Below, one piece after another: positions 7,876-15,994 of a stretch of DNA of 64,000 nucleotides. The notes beneath the pieces are model-generated. The model was not told the DNA's origin and did not search any database. It saw only the letters and a list, made by a program, of their open reading frames with translations. Origin of the DNA: Nocardiopsis algeriensis (GTDB lineage: Bacteria > Actinomycetota > Actinomycetes > Streptosporangiales > Streptosporangiaceae); assembly GCF_014203695.1 (NCBI RefSeq), contig NZ_JACHJO010000013.1:1-64000 (forward strand), read 5' to 3'. How positions within the stretch are numbered: position 1 is the first letter of the stretch; each line of letters opens with the position of its first letter. The position numbers and the translations under genes were made by a program.

Positions 7876-8304
7876 TCAGACGACGAGGGCGGCCGCTCCG
7901 GCGCAGAGCAGGCCCAGGAGCAGGCAGAGCAGGAGGCCCACGGCCAGGACGGGCAGGCTCGGCCGGGGCGCGGCCGGCACGCCGCCCCCGCTCACCGCGG
8001 CCTGGCGGCGGGCCACCATCGGCAGCATCAGCACGTTGACCGCGAGGACGGCCGCGGCCACGCACGCGGCCGTTGCGAACCCGGCCCAGAAGCCGCCGCC
8101 CCCCGAGAGCGTGGCCGCCGCGGCCAGGGCGGGGACGGCGACCAGCAGCAGGACCGAGACGGCGGCGAAGCCGACGCGCAGACCTGCGGGGGCCTCCTTG
8201 GAGCGCCCGGAGAGTACCAGGAGCAGGCCGATGAGGGCCGCCGCCATGACGGCGCCCACGATTCCGAACAAGGCGATGTTGACCAGGAAGTTCACGCCGG
8301 TCAT
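7876..8304 (-). CDS. Small four-helix membrane protein of unknown function
   Basis: 142 residues, almost entirely hydrophobic, with four predicted membrane segments (about 6-32, 45-65, 72-95 and 115-140) and short Gly/Pro-rich loops. No catalytic motif or recognised domain. The ATG at 8304 is used because the frame upstream overlaps the methyltransferase. It is the last gene of a three-gene run (DUF457-type membrane protein, O-methyltransferase, this protein), with 41 bp to its upstream neighbour. Confidence 0.7.
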   Translation of the reverse strand: MTGVNFLVNIALFGIVGAVMAAALIGLLLVLSGRSKEAPAGLRVGFAAVSVLLLVAVPALAAAATLSGGGGFWAGFATAACVAAAVLAVNVLMLPMVARRQAAVSGGGVPAAPRPSLPVLAVGLLLCLLLGLLCAGAAALVV

Positions 8305-8345
8305 TGTCGCACCGTCCGCGGAGGGCCCCCGTCCGGGGCCGGTCG

Positions 8346-9005
8346 TCAGTTCTTGAGCGCCAGGGTGAGGCCGTCGCCGATCGGGAGCAGGACCTGGGTG
8401 ACGCGGTCGTCGCCCAGGAGGTGCGCGTTGAAGTCGCGGATGCCCTGCACGGCGGGCGAGGTCTCGGACTCCTTCACCACGCGCCCGTGGGAGAGCGTGT
8501 TGTCGGCCAGGAGCACCCCGCCGGGGCGCATGCGCGGCACCAGCTCCTCCCAGTAGGAGACGTAGCCCTCCTTGTCGGCGTCGACGAACGCCAGGTCGAA
8601 CTGCGGCTCCTGCGGCAGGGCGCGCAGCGAGTCCAGGGCCGGGCCCAGCTCCAGGGTGATCCGGTCGGCGACCCCCGCCCGCTCCCAGTAGCGGCGTGCC
8701 ACGGACGTCCACTCCTCGCTGATGTCCAGTGCCAGGAGGCGGCCGTCCTCGGGCAGACCGCGGGCGATGCAGAGGGAGGAGTAGCCGGTGAAGGTGCCGA
8801 TCTCCACGGCGTCGCGGGCACCGCTGATCCGGGTGAGAAGGGTGGTGAAGGTGCCCTGCTCAGGGCCGATCTGCATGCCCTTGCGGTCGGGGAAGAGGCG
8901 GGCGGTCTCCTCGGCGAGGTCGGTCAGGACCGCGTCGACGGGCTCGCCCTGGGCCACGAGGTAGGCGTACAGTTCCGGCGTGATGCTCTCTGTGGTTCTC
9001 GTCAC
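8346..9005 (-). CDS. SAM-dependent O-methyltransferase (catechol/caffeoyl-CoA type)
   Basis: A 219-residue class I methyltransferase of the cation-dependent O-methyltransferase family, which methylates catechol-like hydroxyls. Motif I is EIGTFTGYSSL (about residues 68-78). The ribose-binding acidic segment is LLALDISEEW, and the metal-site motifs are VDADKEGY and ADNTLSHG. Length and motif order are typical. GTG start at 9005. It lies 24 bp downstream of the DUF457-type gene and is probably cotranscribed. The natural substrate is not evident. Confidence 0.93.
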   Translation of the reverse strand: MTRTTESITPELYAYLVAQGEPVDAVLTDLAEETARLFPDRKGMQIGPEQGTFTTLLTRISGARDAVEIGTFTGYSSLCIARGLPEDGRLLALDISEEWTSVARRYWERAGVADRITLELGPALDSLRALPQEPQFDLAFVDADKEGYVSYWEELVPRMRPGGVLLADNTLSHGRVVKESETSPAVQGIRDFNAHLLGDDRVTQVLLPIGDGLTLALKN

Positions 9006-9029
9006 GGCCCCAGGGTAGGCCGTGCGCGG

Positions 9030-9743
9030 TCAGCGGTCGGGCAGGAGGGTCGGCCAGTCGAAGAGGTAGAGCGAGCCCACGATGATGCCGACCGTCAGCA
9101 GGGGGGTGACGACCTTCTTCTCCACGGGGCCGTCGGTGACGAAGCCGACCTTCTGGCCGATGCGCTTCTTCCAGAAGGGCCAGAAGATCGGCACGCCCAT
9201 CTTGGTGATCATGTCGCCGAGGAAGTGCAGGATCACGCCGAAGGCGACCGCCAGGCCCAGCCAGGAGTAGTTGACCCCCGACGCGTACAGGGCCAGGGTG
9301 ATCGCCGCTGTCGCCAGCGCGTTGATGATCCCCGACGCCACCCGGTTCTTGTCCAGGCCGAAGCCCAGGCCCTGGAGCGCGATGCCGATGAGGAGGAAGA
9401 CGAAGACCTGGACCGCCATCTCCGACCAGAGCGCCAGGACCTGGACCAGGACGCCCATGAGCACGGCGAAGAACAGCGAGTGCGTCCCCATGCGGTGGCC
9501 GCCGAACAGGAAGCCGACCATGTCGCTCAGCGTCTCGGTGATCTTCCCGTAGGTCTTGGTCACCGTCGCGCTCTTGTGGTCGATGTCGGGGAGGAGAGCC
9601 GCCCCCGCGCACACCAGAGAACCCGCGATGATCTCACCGGGACCCAGGTGAAAACTGAGTCCCAGGAATTCTGTTCCCTGGACGAGCGGAACGACCGCCA
9701 TCCATCCGACCACGCCGCTCAGAGCGTGAGAGTGCCCCATCAT
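9030..9743 (-). CDS. DUF457/YdjM-type membrane-bound metal-dependent hydrolase
   Basis: 237 residues from the chosen start. The N-terminal MMGHSHALSG is the family hallmark, followed by a PDIDHKSAT motif and an HRMGTHS motif, whose histidines and aspartates probably bind a metal. Several membrane helices follow. Escherichia coli YdjM is SOS-induced, but no LexA box is visible here. In-frame starts exist further upstream (9791 and 9863). The ATG at 9743 is preferred because it begins at the family N-terminus and lies seven bases after a good -10. First gene of a three-gene operon. The biochemical role of the family is poorly known. Confidence 0.85.
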   Translation of the reverse strand: MMGHSHALSGVVGWMAVVPLVQGTEFLGLSFHLGPGEIIAGSLVCAGAALLPDIDHKSATVTKTYGKITETLSDMVGFLFGGHRMGTHSLFFAVLMGVLVQVLALWSEMAVQVFVFLLIGIALQGLGFGLDKNRVASGIINALATAAITLALYASGVNYSWLGLAVAFGVILHFLGDMITKMGVPIFWPFWKKRIGQKVGFVTDGPVEKKVVTPLLTVGIIVGSLYLFDWPTLLPDR

Positions 9744-9750
9744 GGCCGGA

Positions 9751-9780
9751 ACGGTAGCGGAGTGCGGGAAACACTGCCAA
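9751..9780 (-). promoter_or_regulatory. Promoter of the DUF457-OMT operon
   Basis: Minus-strand TTGGCA (9780-9775), an 18-bp spacer, TACCGT (9756-9751), then seven bases to the ATG at 9743. This suggests a leaderless transcript. Confidence 0.5.
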
Positions 9781-9881
9781 TACGAGCGCATTACGGCTGA
9801 CACCTTTCTCCACCTGCGGAAAGCAGGACCTGCGCCGAATTCCCAGTGCACTTGTCCGGTCACGCCGCGCCACGAAAGTCA

Positions 9882-9917
9882 TTGACGTACATCACTGTCC
9901 GTTGGTAGACAACCAAC
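9882..9917 (+). promoter_or_regulatory. Promoter and overlapping inverted repeat before the peptide ABC operon
   Basis: TTGACG (9882-9887), an 18-bp spacer and TAGACA (9906-9911) make a near-consensus promoter. The inverted repeat GTTGGT-N5-ACCAAC (9901-9917) overlaps the -10, as a repressor site would. Confidence 0.5.
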
Positions 9918-9966
9918 AACCCCCTCGGTGGCACACGCCCCCACCCCGAACCCGACAGGTGCCGAC

Positions 9967-11799
9967 ATGATCCACCACCCTCCCCCGGCGGCTTCCGCCC
10001 GACATCCGGCGGTCGCGGTGGCGGCCCTGCTCATCGCGGCCCCCGCCGTCCCCGCGGCGGCCGACAGCACCGTCTCCACCCTCACGGTGGCCGTCTCCCA
10101 GCAGGTCGACTCCTTCAACCCCTTCACCGCGCAGCTGGCCGTCACCACCACCGTCCTCGGCCACGTCTACGACCGCCTCCTCACCAACGACCCCCGGAGC
10201 GGCGAACCCGCGCCGGCCCTGGCCGAGTCCTGGGAGACCGGCGAGGACGGCCTCACCTGGACCTTCCACCTGCGCCGGGACGCCGTCTTCAGCGACGGCG
10301 AGCCCCTCACCTCCGACGACGTGGTCTGGACCCTCACCACCGTCATGGAGAACGAGGCCGCCGCGGTGGCCGGCGGCAACTACGTCGCGGGGTTCGAGAA
10401 GGTCACCGCACCCGACGACCACACCGTCGTCGTCGAGCTCGCCCGGCCCCAGGCCACCATGACCTCGCTCGACGTCCCCATCGTTCCCCGCCACGTGTGG
10501 GAGCCGATCCTGGAACGCGAGGGGGAGGGCTTCGCCGGCCACACCGGCGAGGACCTGCCCACCGTCGGCAGCGGACCGTTCGTCCTCACCGAGCACGCAC
10601 GCGGGCGCTCCATCACCCTGGAGGCCAACCCCGGCCACTGGCGGGGCGCCCCCGGCTTCGACCGGATCGTCCTCCGCTACTACTCGGAGAAGGACGCCGC
10701 CGTCGAGGCCCTGCGCGGCGGCGAGGTCTCCTTCGTCCCCGACCTGACCGACGCCCAGGCCACCTCCTTGGAGGGAGCCGAGGACATCGCGGTCAACTTC
10801 GCCGACGGCAAGCGGTTCCAGGCCTTCACGGTCAACCCCGGCGCCCGCACCCGGGACGGCGAGGAGTTCGGCGACGGGCACCCCGCCCTGGCCGACCGCA
10901 CCCTGCGCCGCGCCATCGCCATGGCCGTCGACAACCAGGAGATCGTTGACAAGGCGCACGGCGGCCGCGCCGTCGCGGCCGGCGGCTACATCCCCGCCCG
11001 CTACACCGACTTCCACTGGGCCCCCGAGGGCGGCGAGACGGATCCCGACTTCGCCCCCGACACCGCCGACGCCCTGCTCGACGAGGCGGGGTACGCGAGA
11101 GGCGCCGACGGCGTGCGCGTCTCACCCGACGGCGACCGGCTCCGGCTGCGCATGCACGTCCACCAGGACCGGCCCGACAACGTCAACGCCGGGCTGATCG
11201 TCGCCGAGCGCCTCGCCGGCATCGGCATCGAGGTCGAGAACCTCACCGTCGACCCCGGTGTGCTCAGCGACGCCCTCCACGCCGGTGAGTACGACCTGAT
11301 CTTCACCGGGTGGACCGTCAGCCCCGACCCCGACTACGTGCTCGGCATCCACACCTGCGACGCGCTGCCCCTCGAACCCGGAACCATGCAGGGCGACGCC
11401 TACTTCTGCGACGAGGAGTACGACGAGCTCTACGAGGCCCAGCTGCGCGAGTACGACCCCGGCCGGCGCGCCGAGATCGTCCGCGACCTCCAGCGCATCC
11501 TCCACCGGGAGGCCGTCGTCAACGTCCTGGCCTACCCCGACATCCGGGAGGCCTACCGCACCGACCACATCGACCCCTCCTCCGTGCAGGTCCAGCCCGA
11601 CCCGGGCGGCAACATCTGGGGACAGGACGGCTACTGGGCGCTCTGGTCGGCCCGGCCCGCGGCCTGGACGGGAGGCGCCTCCGGCGACGGGCTCCCCCCG
11701 GTGGCCCGGGCGGGGATCGGCGCCGCGGCCCTGCTGGCCGCCGCCGCGGGAACCGCGGTCCTGCTGCACCGCAAGGCCACCGAGGAGGACCGCGAGTGA
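9967..11799 (+). CDS. Peptide/oligopeptide ABC transporter substrate-binding protein with C-terminal membrane anchor
   Basis: 610 residues, SBP_bac_5 family (DppA/OppA-like), which captures peptides or similar ligands outside the membrane. A signal peptide is visible (hydrophobic stretch about 14-34, likely cleavage after APAVPAAA). There is no lipobox cysteine. Instead a hydrophobic helix near the C-terminus (about residues 580-600, followed by basic residues) appears to anchor the protein. Typical motifs are VYDRLLTNDP, GLTWTFHLRRDAVFSDG and GSGPFVL. The ATG at 9967 has AGGTG seven bases upstream; an earlier in-frame start at 9928 lacks a ribosome site. First of five genes; its stop overlaps the next GTG. 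Confidence 0.93.
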   Translation: MIHHPPPAASARHPAVAVAALLIAAPAVPAAADSTVSTLTVAVSQQVDSFNPFTAQLAVTTTVLGHVYDRLLTNDPRSGEPAPALAESWETGEDGLTWTFHLRRDAVFSDGEPLTSDDVVWTLTTVMENEAAAVAGGNYVAGFEKVTAPDDHTVVVELARPQATMTSLDVPIVPRHVWEPILEREGEGFAGHTGEDLPTVGSGPFVLTEHARGRSITLEANPGHWRGAPGFDRIVLRYYSEKDAAVEALRGGEVSFVPDLTDAQATSLEGAEDIAVNFADGKRFQAFTVNPGARTRDGEEFGDGHPALADRTLRRAIAMAVDNQEIVDKAHGGRAVAAGGYIPARYTDFHWAPEGGETDPDFAPDTADALLDEAGYARGADGVRVSPDGDRLRLRMHVHQDRPDNVNAGLIVAERLAGIGIEVENLTVDPGVLSDALHAGEYDLIFTGWTVSPDPDYVLGIHTCDALPLEPGTMQGDAYFCDEEYDELYEAQLREYDPGRRAEIVRDLQRILHREAVVNVLAYPDIREAYRTDHIDPSSVQVQPDPGGNIWGQDGYWALWSARPAAWTGGASGDGLPPVARAGIGAAALLAAAAGTAVLLHRKATEEDRE

Positions 11800-12818
11800 G
11801 CGACCCCGCCGCGCCGCGGCGGGAGGGCCGGGAGGACACCGGCGGCCTGCGGCGGGCACTGCGCCACGTCGCGGGGCGCCTGGCCACCGCGCTGGCCTCC
11901 CTGGCCGCGGTGGTCGTCGCCGCGTTCTTCCTCTTCCGCATCCTGCCCGGCGACCCCGTGCGCGCCATGACCGAGGGCCGCGAGGTCAGCGCGCAGCAGC
12001 GCGAGGAGCTGCGCCGCCAGTTCGGCCTGGACCAGCCCCTGTGGCAGCAGTTCGCCGACTACGCCCTCGGCCTGCTGCGCCTGGATCTCGGCACCTCGTT
12101 CCAGTACCGCGAACCGGTCACCGAGCTCGTCCTCGACCGGTTGGGACCCACGCTCCTGCTCGCCGGGACCGGAACCGCCGTCGCGGTGTCGCTCGGCCTG
12201 TTCCTGGGCACCCGCGCCGGATGGCGGCCCGGCAGCCCCGCCGACCGCGCCCACACGGCCGTCGCCCTGTTCTTCTGGTCGGTGCCCACGTTCTGGCTCG
12301 GACTGCTGCTCATCGTCCTGCTGGCCTCGGGGCGCGGCATCACACCCGGCCTGTTCCCCACCGGCGGCATGGCCGACCCCGCCGGGGGCGGGACCGTCCT
12401 CGACACCGTCCGGCACATGGTGCTGCCCGTCACGACCATGGCCGCCGTCGTCTACGCCCAGTACCTGATGATCATGCGCTCCTCCCTTCTGGAGGAGAGG
12501 GGCGCCGACTACCTCACCACAGCGCGCGCCAAGGGACTGCGTGACGCCCTCGTCCGCCGCAGGCACGCGGTGCCCAACGCCCTCCTTCCCACCGTGACGC
12601 TCGTCTTCCTCAACCTGGGCCAGGTCGTCTCCGGCGTGATCCTCGTCGAGACGGTGTTCTCCTGGCCGGGCCTGGGCCAGCTCTTCTACTCCGGCCTGCG
12701 CGTCCCCGACCTCGGCCTGGTGCAGGGCCTGTTCGTCCTGTTCGCGGCCTCGGTGATCCTCATGAACCTGCTCGCCGACCTCGTCTATCCGCTCCTCGAC
12801 CCCAGGGTGCGGCCGTGA
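11796..12818 (+). CDS. Peptide ABC transporter permease (DppB type)
   Basis: A 340-residue inner-membrane permease, BPD_transp_1 family, with six helices. The N-terminal segment FFLFRILPGDPVRAMTEG and the later FGLDQPLWQQFADY are typical of the DppB/OppB subgroup. The EAA loop that contacts the ATPases is around GADYLTTARAKGL. The GTG start lies in the four-base GTGA overlap with the binding-protein gene, so translation is probably coupled. It forms the channel with the next permease. Confidence 0.95.
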   Translation: MSDPAAPRREGREDTGGLRRALRHVAGRLATALASLAAVVVAAFFLFRILPGDPVRAMTEGREVSAQQREELRRQFGLDQPLWQQFADYALGLLRLDLGTSFQYREPVTELVLDRLGPTLLLAGTGTAVAVSLGLFLGTRAGWRPGSPADRAHTAVALFFWSVPTFWLGLLLIVLLASGRGITPGLFPTGGMADPAGGGTVLDTVRHMVLPVTTMAAVVYAQYLMIMRSSLLEERGADYLTTARAKGLRDALVRRRHAVPNALLPTVTLVFLNLGQVVSGVILVETVFSWPGLGQLFYSGLRVPDLGLVQGLFVLFAASVILMNLLADLVYPLLDPRVRP

Positions 12819-13747
12819 GCACCGGAACCGCCGTACCTTCGCGGCGCTCCCCGGCCCGCCGGCGCCGCCGCGAGGCACTGCTGCGCCTGGCCCGCGACTA
12901 CGCCCGCCACCGGGCCGGCATGGCGGGCCTGGCCGCCCTGCTGGGCACCGTCGTCCTCGCCCTGGCCGCGCCCCTGCTCGTGGAGCCCGGGGAACTCACC
13001 GTCACCGGCGCGCCCGGCAGCCCCTACGAGCCGCCCGGCCGCGCGTTCCCGCTGGGCACCGACAACTTCGGCCGCTCCGTCCTGGACCTGGTGGTGTGGG
13101 GCTCGCGCGTCTCGCTGGCCGTCGGGTTCCTGGCCACGGCCGTCTCCGTCGTCCTGGGCACCCTGGTGGGGGTGGCCGCCGGCCACTTCGGCGCCTCCGG
13201 CGGCCGGGGCGGGCGGGTCCTCTCCGCGGCGCTGATGCGCGTCACCGACTGGTTCCTCGTGCTGCCCACGCTGGTCCTGGCGGTCGCGCTGGCCGCCGTG
13301 CTGCCGCGCGGCACCGCGACCGTCGTCCTCGCCATCGGCCTGACCGTCTGGCCCGCCACCGCGCGCCTGGTCCGCGCACAGACCCTGGCCGTGGAGTCCC
13401 GGCCCTACGTCGAACGGGCGCGGGCCCTGGGCGGCGGCCATCTCCACGTCATGCTCCACCACGTGCTTCCGGGCGTCGCACCCGTCGTGCTCGCCCAGAC
13501 CACCCTGCTCGTGGCCACCTCGATCATCGCCGAGTCCACCCTGGCCTTCCTGGGCGTGGGCGACCCCACGACCGTCTCCTGGGGCGGGATCCTGGAAGCG
13601 GCGCGCACCGCCGGGGCGATCAGCTCCGGCATCTGGTGGTACATGATTCCGCCCGGTCTGGCCATCGCCGCCGTCGCGCTCTCCTTCACCCTGTGCGGAC
13701 GCGCCCTGGAGGCGGTCCTCGAAGCCCGACCCCGGGAGCCGCGTTGA
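12815..13747 (+). CDS. Peptide ABC transporter permease (DppC type)
   Basis: A 310-residue permease of the DppC/OppC subgroup: N-terminal cytoplasmic Arg-rich segment, first helix, then a periplasmic-type segment with the GTDNFGRSVLDLVVWG signature. The EAA loop is YVERARALGGG. The GTG start overlaps the preceding stop by four bases, and the gene in turn overlaps the first ATPase gene. Confidence 0.95.
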   Translation: MSTGTAVPSRRSPARRRRREALLRLARDYARHRAGMAGLAALLGTVVLALAAPLLVEPGELTVTGAPGSPYEPPGRAFPLGTDNFGRSVLDLVVWGSRVSLAVGFLATAVSVVLGTLVGVAAGHFGASGGRGGRVLSAALMRVTDWFLVLPTLVLAVALAAVLPRGTATVVLAIGLTVWPATARLVRAQTLAVESRPYVERARALGGGHLHVMLHHVLPGVAPVVLAQTTLLVATSIIAESTLAFLGVGDPTTVSWGGILEAARTAGAISSGIWWYMIPPGLAIAAVALSFTLCGRALEAVLEARPREPR

Positions 13748-14754
13748 CCCCCCTGCTCGACGTCCGCGACCTGCACGTCACCTACCGCTCCGGCTCCGGC
13801 GAGGTCCCGGCCGTCCGCGGCGTGGACCTGTCCCTGGACCCCGGTGCGTCCCTCGGCCTGGCGGGGGAGTCCGGCAGCGGAAAGTCCACCGCCGCCCTGG
13901 CGCTCCTGCGCCTGCTCCCCGCCGGCACCAGGACGCGGGGGCGGGTGCTGCTGGAGGGCGAGGACGTCCTGACCATGCGCTGGGGCCGCCTGCGCGCCGT
14001 CCGCTGGGCCGGGGCCGCCATCGTCTTCCAGGGCGCCATGCACGCGCTGAACCCCGTCCGGCGCGTCGGCGACCAGATCGCCGAGCCCCTGCTGGTCCAC
14101 CGCACCGTCCCCGCCCGGCGGGCGCCCGCCCGGGTCGCCGAGCTCCTCGAACAGGTCGGCCTGCCCGCCTCCCGGGCCCGCGACCACCCCCACCAGCTCT
14201 CCGGCGGGCAGCGGCAGCGCGTCATGATCGCCATGGCCCTGGCGTGCGAACCGCGCCTGGTCGTGGCCGACGAGGCCACCACCGCCCTGGACGTGATGAT
14301 CCAGGCGCAGATCCTCGACCTCCTGCGGCGCCTGGTCGCGGAGCGCGGCATCGGCATGCTCATGATCAGCCACGACCTGGGCGTCCTGGCCGACACCTGC
14401 GACCGGCTCGCGGTCATGTACGCGGGCCGGATCGTCGAGGAGGGTCCCGCCCGGAAGGTCGTGGACGAGCCCGCGCACCCCTACGCGGCCGCGCTCGGCG
14501 CGGCCTTCCCCCGGGTGGGGGACCCCGCCTCGCGCCTGGCCCCCCGGGGCCTGCCGGGCGACCCGCCCGACCCGGCCGCTCCACCCCCCGGATGCGTGTT
14601 CCGGCCCCGCTGCCCGGTCGCGGAGACGATGTGCGCCACGGTCGACCCGCCCCTGCTGCCGGTGGAGCCGCGCGAGAGCGGAGGCCCCCCGCGCCGCGCC
14701 GCGTGTGTGCACGCGGGCCCGGCCCGGCCGACGACGGGGGAGGGTGTGCGTTGA
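13744..14754 (+). CDS. Peptide ABC transporter ATPase (DppD/OppD type)
   Basis: 336 residues. Walker A GESGSGKST (about 41-49), signature LSGGQRQR (about 152-159), Walker B followed by DEATTALD, and switch His in SHDLGVLADTCDR. A C-terminal oligopeptide-transporter domain carries the cysteine-containing FRPRCPV segment. Such ATPases energise import together with the partner encoded next. TTG start at 13744, inside the four-base TTGA overlap with the permease stop. Confidence 0.95.
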   Translation: MTPLLDVRDLHVTYRSGSGEVPAVRGVDLSLDPGASLGLAGESGSGKSTAALALLRLLPAGTRTRGRVLLEGEDVLTMRWGRLRAVRWAGAAIVFQGAMHALNPVRRVGDQIAEPLLVHRTVPARRAPARVAELLEQVGLPASRARDHPHQLSGGQRQRVMIAMALACEPRLVVADEATTALDVMIQAQILDLLRRLVAERGIGMLMISHDLGVLADTCDRLAVMYAGRIVEEGPARKVVDEPAHPYAAALGAAFPRVGDPASRLAPRGLPGDPPDPAAPPPGCVFRPRCPVAETMCATVDPPLLPVEPRESGGPPRRAACVHAGPARPTTGEGVR

Positions 14755-15806
14755 GCGCGACGGAGACCGGCCCGCCACCCCGGGCCGAGGGCAGCGGGGA
14801 CCGGGAGCCGGTCCTGAGCGCGCGCGGCCTGCGGGTCGTCCTCCGCGGGGCTCGCGGCGGCACCGCCCGCGCCGTCGACGGGGTCGACCTCGACCTGGCC
14901 CGGGGGGAGATCGTCGCCCTGGTGGGGGAGTCGGGGTGCGGCAAGACCACCCTGGCCCGCACCCTGCTCGGGCTGGAGCGGCCCGCCGCGGGCGCGGTGG
15001 TGTTCGAGGGCAGACCGCTGGACCGCAGTGCGCGCGGCCTGCGCGCCTACCGGCGCCGGGTGCAGCTGGTGCAGCAGGACCCGACGGGGTCGCTCAACCC
15101 CCGGCGTACCGTCCACGAGTCCGTCGCCGAGGGGCTGCGCATCCACGAGGGCACGACCGCCGACGAGGTCGGGCGGGTCTGCCGAGCGCTCTCCCTCGCG
15201 GGGCTGCGCCCGCCCGAGCGCTTCCTGTCCCGGTACCCGCACGAGCTCTCCGGTGGACAGCGCCAGCGCGTGGTGATCGCCGGGGCCCTGGTGCTGGAAC
15301 CCGAGGTCCTGGTCGCCGACGAGCCGGTCGCCTCCCTGGACGCCTCGGTGCGCGGCGAGATCCTGCGGCTGCTCCTGGACCTGCGCGCCGACCTGGGGCT
15401 GTCGGCACTGGTGGCCACGCACGACCTGGGCCTGGCGTGGAACATCGCCGACCGGGTCGCCGTGATGTACCTGGGCCGCGTGGTGGAGACGGGAAGAACG
15501 GAGGACGTCCTGTCCGACCCCTCCCATCCCTACACCCGCGCTCTGCTGTCGGCTCTGCCGGGGCGCGGTGGGCGGCCCGCGCCGCTGCCGGGGGAACCGC
15601 CGGACCCGCGCCGCGTCCCGCCGGGCTGCCGCTTCCATCCGCGCTGCCCGGCCCTGGCCTCGGGCAGGGCCGCCGCGGTGGCCGAGCGGTGCCGCGCCGA
15701 GGACCCGGCCGTCCTGGCCGCCTCCGGCCCCCTCCACCGCGCCGCCTGCCACCTGGGTCCGGAGGAGGGCAGGGCCGGAAGGGCCCTCAGGACCGGCGGA
15801 GCCTGA
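14751..15806 (+). CDS. Peptide ABC transporter ATPase (DppF/OppF type)
   Basis: 351 residues. Walker A GESGCGKTT (about 59-67), LSGGQRQR (about 166), Walker B with VADEPVASLD, and a C-terminal oligopeptide-transporter cysteine cluster (GCRFHPRCPALA). TTG start at 14751, preceded by GGGGGAGGG seven bases upstream and overlapping the previous stop. Last gene of the operon; its stop codon lies in the loop of a hairpin. Confidence 0.95.
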   Translation: MSATETGPPPRAEGSGDREPVLSARGLRVVLRGARGGTARAVDGVDLDLARGEIVALVGESGCGKTTLARTLLGLERPAAGAVVFEGRPLDRSARGLRAYRRRVQLVQQDPTGSLNPRRTVHESVAEGLRIHEGTTADEVGRVCRALSLAGLRPPERFLSRYPHELSGGQRQRVVIAGALVLEPEVLVADEPVASLDASVRGEILRLLLDLRADLGLSALVATHDLGLAWNIADRVAVMYLGRVVETGRTEDVLSDPSHPYTRALLSALPGRGGRPAPLPGEPPDPRRVPPGCRFHPRCPALASGRAAAVAERCRAEDPAVLAASGPLHRAACHLGPEEGRAGRALRTGGA

Positions 15807-15817
15807 CCTCCGCCGGT
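15792..15817 (+). terminator. Hairpin at the end of the peptide ABC operon
   Basis: A perfect 10-bp stem (15792-15801 with 15808-15817) has the TGA stop codon of the last ATPase gene in its six-base loop. There is no T-tract. It could terminate transcription or protect the 3' end. Confidence 0.4.
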
Positions 15818-15994
15818 GGCCGGGCCCGCGCCCGTCGGAACCGGGGCCCGCCCGGGCCGGCGCCTGCCGGGCGCGCATCGGAGGCGGCGGGACGGGTCAC
15901 GTACGGGGAGGGGTGGTGTTCGGCACGTTCGTCCCCGCTGTTCCCTGGGCAGGGTCTGTGAGACGCCGGTCCCGGCAGCGGAAGGGGAGCGACC

